Shown piece by piece: positions 7,149 to 16,725 of a DNA stretch of 64,000 bases. The stretch covers positions 1 to 64,000 of the forward strand of contig NZ_QKYK01000021.1 of assembly GCF_003426815.1 (NCBI RefSeq), written 5' to 3'. Positions within the stretch are counted from its first letter, which is position 1, and every line of letters starts with the position of its first letter. The notes beneath the pieces were generated by a model that was not told the origin of the DNA, did no database searches, and was given only the letters and a program-made list of their open reading frames with translations. This stretch comes from Desertimonas flava (lineage in GTDB: Bacteria > Actinomycetota > Acidimicrobiia > Acidimicrobiales > Ilumatobacteraceae). The position numbers and the translations under genes were made by a program.

Positions 7149-9866
7149 ATGCGTCGAGTTCTGCCCCTTCTGGTCACGGCCGCGATCGCGCTGGCTGCGT
7201 GTAGCGACGACGACACCGACTCGGTGACCGAGCTGTCGCTGGTCGAGATCGGTTCGACGGAGGTGCCGATCGACGACACATGCGCCACCGAGCCGTCGGC
7301 GTCGAGCGACGCGACGTCGACGGGCGACACCGCCGGTGCGACGGGCGACAGCACGACGGAATCGACCACGGGTGACATCGTCGTGACCGAGTCGACGACG
7401 GGTGACAGCGCCACCGACGGCTCGGAGGGTCCCGCCTCGGCCGTGCCCGCCTCGAGCGACGCCGACGACTCGTCACCCGAGGAGTCCACCACCGAGGGCA
7501 GCACCGCCGACGATTCCGCGGCCGACGGCAGCGAGACCGCCGAGTCGACCGAGCCGGTGGCCACCACCGAGCCGGCCGACACCGGCCCCTACGCCACAGC
7601 TCCCGACGTGGAGCCCGTGGACTCAGCGCCGGAGGAGCTCGTTCGCACCGTGCTCGAGGAGGGCGAGGGTCCCGAGGCCGCACCGGGTGACGTGGTCCGC
7701 GTCTATTACTCGGGTGAGCTCACCGCCGACGGCCAGGTGTTCGACTCCAACTACGGCACCGACACGCCGCTCGAGGTGGTCCTCGCCGGCGAGGGCGAGC
7801 AGCCCTCGGTGATCGAGGGCTGGAACGAGGGCCTGGTCGGCGCCCGCAAGGGTGACCGCATCCAGCTCGACATCCCCTCCGAGCTCGCCTACGGCGAGGC
7901 CGGCAACACGTCGATCCCGCCCGACGCCGACCTCACGTTCATCGTCGACGTCGTCGACGTCATCAAGCCGGAACTGCCCGAGGAGACGCCCACCGAGCTC
8001 GTCAAGACCGTGCAGGTCGAGGGGCCCGAGGACGGCGCGGTGGCCGGCGACGGCACCATCCTCTACGTCAACTACCTCGGCGTGTTCAGCGACAGCGGCG
8101 CCGTGTTCGACAGCAACTTCGGACCGACCGGGACCCCGTTCAAGGTCGAGCTCGCTCCCACGGCCAACGGTGTCATCGAGGGCTGGAACCAGGGCCTGCA
8201 CGGTGTCCGGGTGGGCGACCGCATCCAGCTCGACATCCCGTCCGATCTCGCCTACGGCGAGGAGGGCAGCGGGAGCATCCCGCCCGACAGCGCCCTGACC
8301 TTTGTCATCGAGGTCGTCGATCTGATCCCGATGGTGTACCCCGAGTCGGAGCCCGACGAGGTGGAGAAGTCGATGATCGAGGAGGGCGACCCGGAGGGCA
8401 CCGCCGCCCAGTTCTTCGACACGATCACGTTCAACATGGTCATCGGCGTGCCCGAGTTCGCCACCGAGACGCCGAGCGACTCGAGCGTGCCCGAGTCGAG
8501 CGAGCCCGGTTCATCCACGGAGCCCGGTTCATCCACGGAGCCCGGTGCGTCCACCACGCCGGCGGAGTCGACCGAGCCCAGCGACTCGACCACGCCCGCC
8601 GAGTCCACGGAGCCCAGCGACTCGACCGAACCGAGCGACTCGACCACGCCGGCCGAATCCACCGAACCCAGCGACTCGACCGAGCCGACCGAGTCGACCG
8701 TGCCGGAGGACAGCGACACGCCGTCCAGTGAGCCCGACGAGGCCTCCTCGGCACCCGGCTTCGCCGTGGTCAACACGTTCGACGGGCAGACCGACCCGTC
8801 GACGGGACAGCAGTCTCCGCCCCAGCCGGTCGTCGCCCAGCTCGTCCGCGGCGGTCTCGGCGTGTCGTACCCGGGCCTCGAGGACGGCCTCGAAGGCGCC
8901 CGGCCCGGCGACAAGTTCCTGCTCACCATTCCCGGCGACCAGGGCCTCGGCGCCGCCGGTGCCGGACTCGGCCTGCCCGAGAACGCCACCACGGTGGTGT
9001 ACGTCGAGGTCGTCGACGTCGCCGCCCAGCCATCCATCGAGGTGCCCGAGGTGGCCCCCACCGACCTCACGGTCACCACCCTCGAGGAGGGCACGGGCGT
9101 CGAGGCGGCCGAGGGCGACACCGTCCTCGTGCGCTACATCGGTGTCCTCACCGACACCAACCGGCGCATCGACAGCAACTGGGAAGGCTCGCCCGATCCC
9201 CTCGTGCTCGGCGACGACACCTACATCGTCGGGTTCGAGGACGGTCTCATCGGCGCCCAGGCCGGGGCCCAGCTGCAGATCGACATCCCCGCCGATCAGG
9301 CCTACGGCGCCGACAGCGTGCCGTCGGCCAGCATCCCGGCCGACGCCGCACTGAGCTTCCTCGTGGACGTGGTGGCCGTCATCCCGGCGACGTCCGACGC
9401 CGACGCCCCGACCGACCTCGAGCTCCCGCTGTCGTCGACGCCGATGACACCGCCGCCGGTCACGGTCGACGAGGCGACGTTGGAGAGCGACCCCGACGCC
9501 ACCGCGCCGGAGGCTCAGCCCGAGGTCGTCATCACCGACATCGTCGTGGGCGAGGGCGACGCACTCACCACCGGCCAGACCGCCATCGTCAACGTCTACG
9601 CCGTGTGCGCCAGCAACGGCGCCGTCCTGCAGAACACGTGGGGTGACGACCTCCGACAGTTCATCCCGGTGTCGACCAGCTCGATCATCGACGGCTTCGC
9701 CGACGGTCTCTCCGGTGGTGCCGAGTTGGAGGGCATGATGATCGGCGGGCTCCGCACGATCCAGGTGCCCGCCGCCCTCGCCTACGCCGACCGCGGCAGC
9801 GAGGAGCTGGGCATCGGCCCCAACCGCGACCTGATCTTCGTCGTCGAGCTCTACGGCATCGCCTGA
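7149..9866 (+). CDS. Multidomain FKBP-type peptidyl-prolyl isomerase lipoprotein
   Basis: The 905-residue protein starts with a lipoprotein signal peptide ending in the lipobox LAAC (Cys about residue 17), so it should be anchored outside the membrane. A Ser/Thr/Glu/Asp-rich linker (about 25-160) leads to five FKBP-like modules at about 163-273, 284-395, 401-628, 638-746 and 788-905. Modules 1 and 2 keep the typical VIEGWNEGLVGARKGDRIQLDIP and AYGE...SIPPDADLTF segments. Module 3 is split by a repetitive SDST/ESTEPSDS insert of about 95 residues (438-533). Modules 4 and 5 are more diverged, and module 5 keeps only AYADRG in place of AYGE. Isomerase activity is likeliest for modules 1 and 2. 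FKBP proteins usually have one or two domains, so five modules on an extracellular lipoprotein is unusual. Confidence 0.88.
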   Translation: MRRVLPLLVTAAIALAACSDDDTDSVTELSLVEIGSTEVPIDDTCATEPSASSDATSTGDTAGATGDSTTESTTGDIVVTESTTGDSATDGSEGPASAVPASSDADDSSPEESTTEGSTADDSAADGSETAESTEPVATTEPADTGPYATAPDVEPVDSAPEELVRTVLEEGEGPEAAPGDVVRVYYSGELTADGQVFDSNYGTDTPLEVVLAGEGEQPSVIEGWNEGLVGARKGDRIQLDIPSELAYGEAGNTSIPPDADLTFIVDVVDVIKPELPEETPTELVKTVQVEGPEDGAVAGDGTILYVNYLGVFSDSGAVFDSNFGPTGTPFKVELAPTANGVIEGWNQGLHGVRVGDRIQLDIPSDLAYGEEGSGSIPPDSALTFVIEVVDLIPMVYPESEPDEVEKSMIEEGDPEGTAAQFFDTITFNMVIGVPEFATETPSDSSVPESSEPGSSTEPGSSTEPGASTTPAESTEPSDSTTPAESTEPSDSTEPSDSTTPAESTEPSDSTEPTESTVPEDSDTPSSEPDEASSAPGFAVVNTFDGQTDPSTGQQSPPQPVVAQLVRGGLGVSYPGLEDGLEGARPGDKFLLTIPGDQGLGAAGAGLGLPENATTVVYVEVVDVAAQPSIEVPEVAPTDLTVTTLEEGTGVEAAEGDTVLVRYIGVLTDTNRRIDSNWEGSPDPLVLGDDTYIVGFEDGLIGAQAGAQLQIDIPADQAYGADSVPSASIPADAALSFLVDVVAVIPATSDADAPTDLELPLSSTPMTPPPVTVDEATLESDPDATAPEAQPEVVITDIVVGEGDALTTGQTAIVNVYAVCASNGAVLQNTWGDDLRQFIPVSTSSIIDGFADGLSGGAELEGMMIGGLRTIQVPAALAYADRGSEELGIGPNRDLIFVVELYGIA

Positions 9867-9982
9867 TCATCCGCCGCGACCTAACGGTTGTGGATCATGA
9901 CGGTGGCCTTCCCCGTCGGGTACACACGACCGGTGGATCTCCCGGGCACTCTCTCGCCGCGGGGACACCTCAGGTACGAACG

Positions 9983-10108
9983 GGAGGGTAAATACCCCAC
10001 CGAAGCGTCCGGTATTTACCCTCCGGTCGGGCGAGCCGGGTGACCGGTCACCGCCACGTGCGGACGGGAGGGTACATACCCCACCGAAGCGTCCGGTATC
10101 TACCCTCC
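9983..10108. repeat. Two tandem copies of a hairpin-forming repeat in the FKBP-nadC gap
   Basis: Copy 1 (9983-10024) has perfect 14-nt arms GGAGGGTAAATACC / GGTATTTACCCTCC around the loop CCACCGAAGCGTCC. Copy 2 (10067-10108) has the same loop and arms GGAGGGTACATACC / GGTATCTACCCTCC with one mispair. The copies are 84 bp apart and fill the 319-bp gap between convergent genes; nothing else is visible in it. They may act as bidirectional terminators. The conserved loop and the differing stems point to a mobile or dispersed palindromic repeat family. Confidence 0.75.
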
Positions 10109-10185
10109 GGTTGGGACGGCGACCAGCGGACGGCCCTCCGCCTCGCACGGCCTTTCAGCTCGCCCCCCAGGCACCAACCGTCAGG

Positions 10186-11097
10186 TCAGACGATGGCGTG
10201 GAGATCGAGACCGAGGTCGAGCACCTTGGCCGAGTGGGTGAGCTCGCCGACGGCGATGAAGTCGACACCGGTCTCGCCCACCACGCGCGCCGTCTCCAGG
10301 GTCAGGCCGCCACTGGCCTCGAGCACCACCGACGGGCCGGTCTCGTCGCGCAGCTTCACGGCAGCCCGCATGCCGTCGGGGTCGAAGTTGTCGAGCAGCA
10401 CGACGTCGGCACCGGCCTCGATCGCCTCGGCCAGGCCGTCGAGCGAGTCGACCTCGATCTCGACGGGAATTGCACCCTCGAGGGCCCGAACCTTGTCGAA
10501 CGCCTCGCGGACGCCGCCGGCCGCGAGCACGTGGTTGTCCTTCACGAGGGCGGCGTCCGACAGACCCATGCGATGGTTCTGGCCGCCGCCCATCCGCACG
10601 GCGTACTTCTCCAGTGCCCGGAGCCCCGGCGTCGTCTTGCGCGTGTCGCGCACCACCGCTGCCGTGCCCTCGAGGGCATCGGCCCACCGCCTGGTGAGGG
10701 TGGCCACGCCGGACAGATGGCACAACAGGTTGAGGGCCGAGCGCTCGGCGGTGAGCAGCAGCTGCGTCGGAGCGGTCACCCGCGCCACCTCGATGCCCGG
10801 CGCGACCCGATCGCCGTCGGCGACGAGGTACTCGAACTCGCTGGCGGCGTCGCCGCAGACGGCGTCGATGACCGCTGCGGCGACGGGCAATCCGGCGATG
10901 ACGCCGTCGCCGCGAGATCCGAACGTGCCGACACTCCGCTGGTCGGACGGCACGGTGGCCACCGACGTCACGTCGACGCCGCCCATCAGGTCCTCGGTGA
11001 CCGCCATGCGCACGAGCCCGGCGACGGCGTCGGGATCGAGCCCTGCGGCGACGAGGCGCTCACGGGTGGCCGACGACAACGGGTGGAACTGGAACAC
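10186..11097 (-). CDS. nadC: Nicotinate-nucleotide pyrophosphorylase (quinolinate phosphoribosyltransferase)
   Basis: NadC converts quinolinate and PRPP to nicotinate mononucleotide in de novo NAD synthesis. The 303-residue product shows the family sequence in order: ALNLLCHLSGVATLTRRW, RDTRKTTPGLRALEKYAVRMGGGQNHRMGL, the substrate-site ALVKDNH and the barrel strands VEIEVDSL and VVLLDNF, ending with ASGGLTLETAR and GVDFIAVGELTHS. The frame runs further upstream, but GTG at 11097 has GGAGG 7 nt before it and matches the family start. It is the third gene of nadABC, 16 bp after nadB. Confidence 0.95.
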   Translation of the reverse strand: MFQFHPLSSATRERLVAAGLDPDAVAGLVRMAVTEDLMGGVDVTSVATVPSDQRSVGTFGSRGDGVIAGLPVAAAVIDAVCGDAASEFEYLVADGDRVAPGIEVARVTAPTQLLLTAERSALNLLCHLSGVATLTRRWADALEGTAAVVRDTRKTTPGLRALEKYAVRMGGGQNHRMGLSDAALVKDNHVLAAGGVREAFDKVRALEGAIPVEIEVDSLDGLAEAIEAGADVVLLDNFDPDGMRAAVKLRDETGPSVVLEASGGLTLETARVVGETGVDFIAVGELTHSAKVLDLGLDLHAIV

Positions 11098-11113
11098 GAT
11101 CGAACCTCCGGGA

Positions 11114-12790
11114 TCAGTGAGCGGGGCCGCCGGACACGACGACCGGCGCGTCGTCGCCGTCACCGGCCAGCGACACGTACAGATGGGTCAGCCACTCGTC
11201 GCGTGGACTGTCGTGATCGGTTCGCCGGTGGCAACCGCGACTCTCGGTGCGGGCCGCGGCCGCTCCGACCATCGCCCGGGCGACCGTCGCCAGATTGCTC
11301 GCCTCGAAGGCAGCCCGGCCCGGCGTCGCCGTGACGCCGGCGTGGGCGGCGAGGGCCTCGTCGATGACGCGTGCAGCAGCCGCCAACGACGCGGCGTCCC
11401 GCAACACACCCACGTGACGGGACATCGCCGTGCGGACGACCGAGGCGACCGCTGGATCGACGAGCCCCGTCTCCACCGCATCGCTGTCCACGGACTCGAC
11501 GGCGTCGGGCAGCTCCCAGGCGAGGTCGCGACCGAGATGAGTGCCGGCGACGATGCTCTCGGTGAGGCTGTTCGACGCCAGGCGGTTGGCGCCGTGCACA
11601 CCCGTGCGTGACACCTCACCCACCGCGAACAGGCCGGGGAGGGCGGTCGTGCCGTCGAGCCGGGCGGGGATGCCGCCGCAGGCGTAGTGCGAGGCGGGGG
11701 CCACCGGGATGCGGTCGACGGCCGGGTCGACGCCGATGCTCCGGCAGGCCGCGGTGATGCTGGGGAAACGCGTGTAGAAGCGCTCACCCATGTGCGTGGC
11801 GTCGAGGAACACGTGGTCGGACACGCCGGCGGGCGCCTCGGCCATGCGGCGGCTGATGGCTGCGGCGACGACGTCGCGGGGCGCCAGGTCCTCCTGGGGG
11901 TGCACGCCGGCCATCACCCGCTCCCCGGCGGCGTCGAACAGGATCGCGCCCTCACCGCGCACGGCTTCGGACACCAGGGCCTGCTGCCCGGCGGCGTCGG
12001 CCCCGTTCCACATGACCGTCGGGTGGAACTGCACGAACTCGACGTCGCTCACCGCCAGGCCGGCGCGCAGCGCCATCGCCACGCCGTCGCCGGTGACGGC
12101 CGGGGGGTTCGACGTCGACGCGAACACCTGGCCGTAGCCGCCGGTGGCGAGCACCGTGGCGCGGGCCCGGATCGTGCCGACGGAGGTGACGTCGCCGTCG
12201 TCGTCGAGGACGGCGACGGTGACACCTGCTGCCTGCCGCTCCCCCGTGGCCGTCGTGCCGATGACCACGTCGAGGGCGAACGCCTTGTTGAGGACGTCGA
12301 CACCGGCCGCGACGGTCGACTCGTCGAGCGTCCGCTGCACCTCGGCGCCGCTGCGGTCTCCCCCGGCGTGAACGATGCGGTTGTGGCTGTGGCCGCCCTC
12401 GCGGGTGAGCGCCGGGCTCTCCACGCCGGGGCCCGCAGGGTCGAACGCCGCGCCGAGGCGCATCAGGTAGCGGATCGCCTTGGGCGCCTCTGCGACCAGC
12501 TCCCGGACGACGTCCTCGTCGCACAATCCGGCACCGGCGGCCAGCGTGTCGCGGACGTGGTTCTCCAGCGAGTCGGTCGGGTCGAGCACACCGGCCAGCC
12601 CGCCTTGGGCCCACGCCGTCGATCCGGCATCGAGCGTGCCCTTGGTGACGATCAGAACGCTGCGCACCGGCCGGGCGGCCAACGCCGCAGCGAGGCCGGC
12701 GGCTCCGGAGCCGAGGACGACGACGTCGACGGTGCGTTCCCACGTCGGCGCGGGCGCGGCGAGCCGCCGCGGGAGCGTGGCCGGCCTCAT
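11114..12790 (-). CDS. nadB: L-aspartate oxidase
   Basis: NadB is the FAD enzyme that oxidises L-aspartate to iminoaspartate for NadA. The 558-residue protein has the FAD dinucleotide fold [17 protein letters not shown] near the N-terminus, the substrate-site region [33 protein letters not shown], the motif HYACGGIPA and the terminal FAD segment [13 protein letters not shown]. The start ATG overlaps the nadA stop (ATGA), showing coupled translation. The same frame stays open far upstream through nadA, but that part is shadow sequence. Confidence 0.95.
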   Translation of the reverse strand: MRPATLPRRLAAPAPTWERTVDVVVLGSGAAGLAAALAARPVRSVLIVTKGTLDAGSTAWAQGGLAGVLDPTDSLENHVRDTLAAGAGLCDEDVVRELVAEAPKAIRYLMRLGAAFDPAGPGVESPALTREGGHSHNRIVHAGGDRSGAEVQRTLDESTVAAGVDVLNKAFALDVVIGTTATGERQAAGVTVAVLDDDGDVTSVGTIRARATVLATGGYGQVFASTSNPPAVTGDGVAMALRAGLAVSDVEFVQFHPTVMWNGADAAGQQALVSEAVRGEGAILFDAAGERVMAGVHPQEDLAPRDVVAAAISRRMAEAPAGVSDHVFLDATHMGERFYTRFPSITAACRSIGVDPAVDRIPVAPASHYACGGIPARLDGTTALPGLFAVGEVSRTGVHGANRLASNSLTESIVAGTHLGRDLAWELPDAVESVDSDAVETGLVDPAVASVVRTAMSRHVGVLRDAASLAAAARVIDEALAAHAGVTATPGRAAFEASNLATVARAMVGAAAARTESRGCHRRTDHDSPRDEWLTHLYVSLAGDGDDAPVVVSGGPAH

Positions 12791-13788
12791 TCGGCGGTCG
12801 GCGACGGGGTCCCGATGGCGATCATCCGCTCGACGGACGCCTTCGCCCGCTCGGCCACGTCGGCGGGCACGGTGACCTCGTCGGTGCCCTCCTCCAGGCA
12901 TCGCAGGAGCTTGGCCGGGGTGATCATCTTCATGTACTTGCACACGGCCGCCCGGTTCACCGGCTCGAACAGCACGAGCGGGTTGGCCTTGGTCAGCTGG
13001 TGCAGCATGCCCGTCTCGGTGGCGACGAGCACCCGCTTCGCCGTGGTGTCGCGCGCCGCGTCGACCATCCCGCTCGTCGACAGGATCTTCGTGCGCGCCT
13101 CGGGCACCACCCCGGCACCGACCAGGTACAGGGCGCTGGTGGCGCACCCGCACTCGGGGTGGATGAACAGTTCGGCGTCGGGATCCTCGGCGACGCGGGC
13201 CTTGAGGTCGGCACCGTTGATCCCGGCGTGGACGTGGCACTCACCCATCCAGATGTGCATGTTCTCCCGTTGCAGGCTGCGCTGCACGTGGGCGCCGAGG
13301 AACTGGTCGGGGCAGAACAGCACCTCGGTGTCGGCGGGGATCGAGGCCACGACGTCGACGGCGTTCGACGATGTGCAGCAGATGTCGGTCTCGGCCTTCA
13401 CGGCGGCCGTCGTGTTGACGTAGCTGACCACCACGGCGCCGGGGTGCTCGGCCTTCCACGCCCGCAGCTGGTCGGCGGTGATGGTGTCGGCGAGGCTGCA
13501 GCCGGCGCGCTCGTCGGGGATCAGCACCGTCTTGTCGTAGCCGAGGATCTTGGCCGTCTCGGCCATGAAATGCACGCCACAGAACACGATGGTGGACGCC
13601 TCGGCGGCGGCCGCCACGCGGGACAGCCCGAGCGAGTCGCCGACGTGGTGGGCGACGTCCTGGATCTCGGGGAGCTGGTAGTTGTGGGCGAGGATGACGG
13701 CGTCTCGCTCGGCGGCGAGGGCGAGCACGCGCTCGCGCCAATCGTCGGGGAGGGATTCGTCGGGAGCCGCCAGGGAGATGTCGGTCAC
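12787..13788 (-). CDS. nadA: Quinolinate synthase
   Basis: NadA condenses iminoaspartate with dihydroxyacetone phosphate to quinolinate using a 4Fe-4S cluster. Family segments are present: [71 protein letters not shown] and the C-terminal [18 protein letters not shown]; these supply the conserved cysteines. A GTG at 13797 is open, but the GTG at 13788 is preferred: it lies 7 nt after TACAGT, while the earlier GTG would overlap that -10 hexamer. It is the first gene of nadABC. Confidence 0.95.
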   Translation of the reverse strand: MTDISLAAPDESLPDDWRERVLALAAERDAVILAHNYQLPEIQDVAHHVGDSLGLSRVAAAAEASTIVFCGVHFMAETAKILGYDKTVLIPDERAGCSLADTITADQLRAWKAEHPGAVVVSYVNTTAAVKAETDICCTSSNAVDVVASIPADTEVLFCPDQFLGAHVQRSLQRENMHIWMGECHVHAGINGADLKARVAEDPDAELFIHPECGCATSALYLVGAGVVPEARTKILSTSGMVDAARDTTAKRVLVATETGMLHQLTKANPLVLFEPVNRAAVCKYMKMITPAKLLRCLEEGTDEVTVPADVAERAKASVERMIAIGTPSPTAE

Positions 13789-13795
13789 GGGCACC

Positions 13796-13801
13796 ACTGT
13801 A
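13796..13801 (-). promoter_or_regulatory. Leaderless-type -10 hexamer of nadABC
   Basis: The minus strand reads TACAGT, 7 nt, then GTG ACC GAC. This hexamer decides the nadA start. Confidence 0.45.
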
Positions 13802-13842
13802 CGGCCGAGGCCCCGGACGTACGGGCCCGCGATCGGCCCGCG

Positions 13843-14511
13843 CTACAGCGTGGCTTGGATGTCGGCGGCGGCCGCGATGACCGCCTGGCCGAAGTGCTCG
13901 CCGGGTGACGGCGCCATGCGGCCGATCGGGCCGCCGACGCTGACGGCCGCCAGCACGACATCGGACCGCTGACCGCCGAGGGCCGATCGTGCCGCGTACA
14001 CGGGCGCGCTCACCGACGCCACGCCGGCCTCGCGCTCCTCGACCGTCTCCACCCAGCCCTGCGGCCCGACCTCGCCGGACAGCACGCGGCCCGCCGAACC
14101 GAGATTGAGCGGCAGGAGCGACCCCTCCGCCACGATCCAGCGCAATCCGTGTGGCGACGGGAGCGACACGGCGCAGCGGCGACGGTCGCCTTCACGGACG
14201 TACAGCTGCACGCTCTCGCCGGTCTCCGCACACAGTTGCTGCAGCCGCGGGCGGGCGAGTCCGGAGATCGGGAAGGAATCGGCCGCGGCGGCGCCGAGGG
14301 CGACGAGACCGAGTCCCAGGCAGAACCGCCCGGACTCCTCACGGCGCAGGAGGCCGTGCATCTCGAGGGCCACGGCGATGCGATGCGACGTCGCCCGCGG
14401 CAGACCGGTGGCGCCCTGGAGCTCGAGCAGCGTCTGAGGCCCGGACTCCTCGACGGCGCGCAATACCCTGATCGCCTTGTCCAGCACCCCCACACTCGAT
14501 ACGCTGTCCAT
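13843..14511 (-). CDS. IclR-family regulator of leucine synthesis (NdgR/LtbR-like)
   Basis: The 222-residue protein has an N-terminal winged helix (SVGVLDKAIRVLRAVEESGPQ, then TGLPRATSHRIAVALEMHGLL) and the IclR ligand-binding domain (LRWIVAEGSLLPLNLGSAGRVL, SVSAPVYAAR, AVSVGGPIGRM). In actinobacteria the IclR gene divergent from leuCD is LtbR/NdgR, which represses leuCD and in some species other amino-acid genes; the same arrangement is seen here. ATG at 14511 is preferred over an upstream in-frame ATG because a TATCGT hexamer stands 9 nt before it. A perfect inverted repeat overlaps its start, suggesting autoregulation. Confidence 0.9.
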   Translation of the reverse strand: MDSVSSVGVLDKAIRVLRAVEESGPQTLLELQGATGLPRATSHRIAVALEMHGLLRREESGRFCLGLGLVALGAAAADSFPISGLARPRLQQLCAETGESVQLYVREGDRRRCAVSLPSPHGLRWIVAEGSLLPLNLGSAGRVLSGEVGPQGWVETVEEREAGVASVSAPVYAARSALGGQRSDVVLAAVSVGGPIGRMAPSPGEHFGQAVIAAAADIQATL

Positions 14512-14531
14512 GAGATAAGAACGATATCTCA
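14511..14531. promoter_or_regulatory. Probable IclR-regulator operator in the ndgR-leuC divergent region
   Basis: TGAGATA and TATCTCA form perfect 7-bp arms around a 7-nt spacer. The site covers the regulator's start codon and its TATCGT -10 hexamer (14521-14526, minus strand), so binding would block its own transcription and could reach the leuC promoter 60-80 bp away. That the IclR protein is the binder is inferred from position. Confidence 0.55.
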
Positions 14532-14593
14532 CATTCTGAGTCGGATCAACGTCTCAGTAGCTGGGATTCGCCGTCGAAGGAGCGTATTCGGAC

Positions 14594-16024
14594 ATGCCTG
14601 CCTCAGCGTCCGCATCATCGGCCAGCCCGGGACCGTCCACCCTGCCGGGCAAGGTCTGGGACCGTCACGTGGTCCGGACCACGCCCGGCGAGCCCGACCT
14701 GCTGTACATCGACCTCCACCTCGTCCACGAGGTCACCAGCCCCCAGGCGTTCGACGGGCTGCGCATCTCCGGCCGCCGGGTCCGCCGACCCGACCTCACC
14801 GTGGCCACGGAGGACCACAACGTGCCGACGGCCGACATCGACAAGCCGATCGCCGACGCGGTGTCGGCCCGCCAGGTCGACGCCCTCCGCGCGAACACCG
14901 CCGAGTTCGGCATCGTCAACTATCCGATGGGCGATCCCGGCCAGGGCATCGTCCACGTGATCGGCCCCGAGCAGGGCCGCACGCTCCCCGGCATGACGAT
15001 CGTGTGCGGCGACAGCCACACGGCCACCCACGGCGCGTTCGGCGCCCTCGCCTTCGGCATCGGCACGAGCGAGGTCGAGCACGTGCTGGCCACGCAGACG
15101 CTGCCCCAGTCGCGCCCCAAGTGGATGGCCGTCAACGTCGAGGGTGAGCTCTCCGACGACGTGTCCGCCAAGGACATCATCCTCGCCGTCATCGGCGAGA
15201 TCGGCACCGGCGGCGGCATCGGCCACGTGATCGAGTACCGCGGCTCGGCCATCCGCGCCCTGTCGATGGAGGGGCGGATGACGGTGTGCAACATGTCGAT
15301 CGAGGCGGGCGCCAAGGCCGGCCTCGTCGCTCCCGACGACACGACGTTCGCCTACCTCGAGGGTCGGGCCCACGCCCCCAAGGGCGCGGCCTGGGAGGCG
15401 GCGCTCGACGACTGGCGCACCCTGTACAGCGACGACGACGCCGTGTGGGACCGCCAGGTGAACATCGACGCGTCGGCCCTCACCCCGTACGTGTCGTGGG
15501 GCACGAACCCCGCCCAGGTGCTGCCGATCGACGGCGTCGTGCCGTCGCCCGACGACTTCGCCGACGCGACCGTCCGCGACAACGTCGCCCGCGCCCTCGA
15601 GTACATGGGCCTGCAGGCCGGTCAGGCGCTCCGTTCGATCGACGTCGACACCGTGTTCATCGGCTCGTGCACCAACAGCCGGATCGAGGACCTGCGGGCT
15701 GCCGCCAAGGTGCTCGACGGTCGCCACGTGACGGCGAAGCGAGTGATGGTGGTGCCGGGCAGCCACGCCGTGAAGGCGGCCGCCGAGGCCGAGGGTCTCG
15801 ATCGCATCTTCCGGGCCGCCGGCGCCGACTGGCGCGAGCCCGGCTGCTCCATGTGCCTGGCCATGAACCCCGACAAGCTCGCCCCCGGCGAGCGGGCGGC
15901 CAGCACCAGCAACCGCAACTTCGAAGGGCGGCAGGGCCGGGGCGGCCGGACCCATCTGGTGTCGCCCGCCGTCGCCGCCGCCACCGCCGTGGCCGGCCAC
16001 TTCGCCACCCCGGCCGACCTCTGA
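14594..16024 (+). CDS. leuC: 3-isopropylmalate dehydratase large subunit
   Basis: LeuC and LeuD together isomerise 2-isopropylmalate to 3-isopropylmalate. The 476-residue protein has [21 protein letters not shown], the [27 protein letters not shown] block and the three 4Fe-4S cysteines in [13 protein letters not shown] and [11 protein letters not shown]. The start ATG is preceded by GAAGGAG at suitable distance. leuD follows after 20 bp with its own AAGGAAGG ribosome site. Confidence 0.97.
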   Translation: MPASASASSASPGPSTLPGKVWDRHVVRTTPGEPDLLYIDLHLVHEVTSPQAFDGLRISGRRVRRPDLTVATEDHNVPTADIDKPIADAVSARQVDALRANTAEFGIVNYPMGDPGQGIVHVIGPEQGRTLPGMTIVCGDSHTATHGAFGALAFGIGTSEVEHVLATQTLPQSRPKWMAVNVEGELSDDVSAKDIILAVIGEIGTGGGIGHVIEYRGSAIRALSMEGRMTVCNMSIEAGAKAGLVAPDDTTFAYLEGRAHAPKGAAWEAALDDWRTLYSDDDAVWDRQVNIDASALTPYVSWGTNPAQVLPIDGVVPSPDDFADATVRDNVARALEYMGLQAGQALRSIDVDTVFIGSCTNSRIEDLRAAAKVLDGRHVTAKRVMVVPGSHAVKAAAEAEGLDRIFRAAGADWREPGCSMCLAMNPDKLAPGERAASTSNRNFEGRQGRGGRTHLVSPAVAAATAVAGHFATPADL

Positions 16025-16044
16025 CGGCGCAAGGAAGGATCGCA

Positions 16045-16638
16045 ATGAAAGCTGTCTCCGTCATTTCGGGTTCGGGTCTGCCGCTGCGGCGCTCCGACGT
16101 CGACACCGACCAGATCATCCCTGCCGAGTGGTTGAAGCGCATCGAGCGCACAGGCTTCGAGAAGGGGCTGTTCGCCACGTGGCGCGACGATCGCGACTTC
16201 GTGCTCAACGACGAGCGCTTCGCCGGCGCCTCGGTCCTCGTGGCCGGCCCGGCGTTCGGCGTCGGCTCGTCGCGTGAACACGCCGTGTGGGCCATCCAGC
16301 AGTACGGCTTCGACGCCGTGATCGCGCCGAGCTACTCGGACATTTTCCGCAACAACTGCACCAAGAACGGGCTCGTCCCGGTGGTGCTGCCGGAAGCCGC
16401 GGTGGAACGGATCTGGCAGGCCATCGAGAGCGACCCGCAGACGACGATCGTCGTCGACGTCGAGCGCCTGGTGGTCGAGGTCCCGGCGATCGGCCTCGTC
16501 GAGTCGTTCCCCCTCGACCCGTTGACGCAGCACCGATTCGTCAACGGACTCGACGACATCGGCCTCACGCTCGCCCACGCCGACGACATCGATTCCTACG
16601 AGGCCACGCGACCCGCGTGGCTCACCTCGAACTCGTAA
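16045..16638 (+). CDS. leuD: 3-isopropylmalate dehydratase small subunit
   Basis: The 197-residue LeuD supplies the swivelling domain of isopropylmalate isomerase. It shows DVDTDQIIPAEWLKRI near the N-terminus, the substrate loop GPAFGVGSSREHAVWAIQ, the segment IAPSYSDIFRNNCTKNGL and the C-terminal FPLDPLTQHRFVNGLDDIGLTL. Its frame stays open across leuC, but the ATG at 16045 with AAGGAAGG upstream is the clear start. Confidence 0.97.
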   Translation: MKAVSVISGSGLPLRRSDVDTDQIIPAEWLKRIERTGFEKGLFATWRDDRDFVLNDERFAGASVLVAGPAFGVGSSREHAVWAIQQYGFDAVIAPSYSDIFRNNCTKNGLVPVVLPEAAVERIWQAIESDPQTTIVVDVERLVVEVPAIGLVESFPLDPLTQHRFVNGLDDIGLTLAHADDIDSYEATRPAWLTSNS

Positions 16639-16725
16639 CCCGACTCACCGCACTTCGACGATCGGGACCGGTCGTGCGTCGGTCGTGACGGATCCCGTCG
16701 CGGCCGGCCTCCCGATCGTTCGCGT

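Noticed and set aside
9867-10148. Minus-strand ORF with a repeated VNTGRFGGVFTLP-like peptide
   Set aside because: The repeated peptide is only the translation of the two palindromes; no start signal or homologous protein feature.
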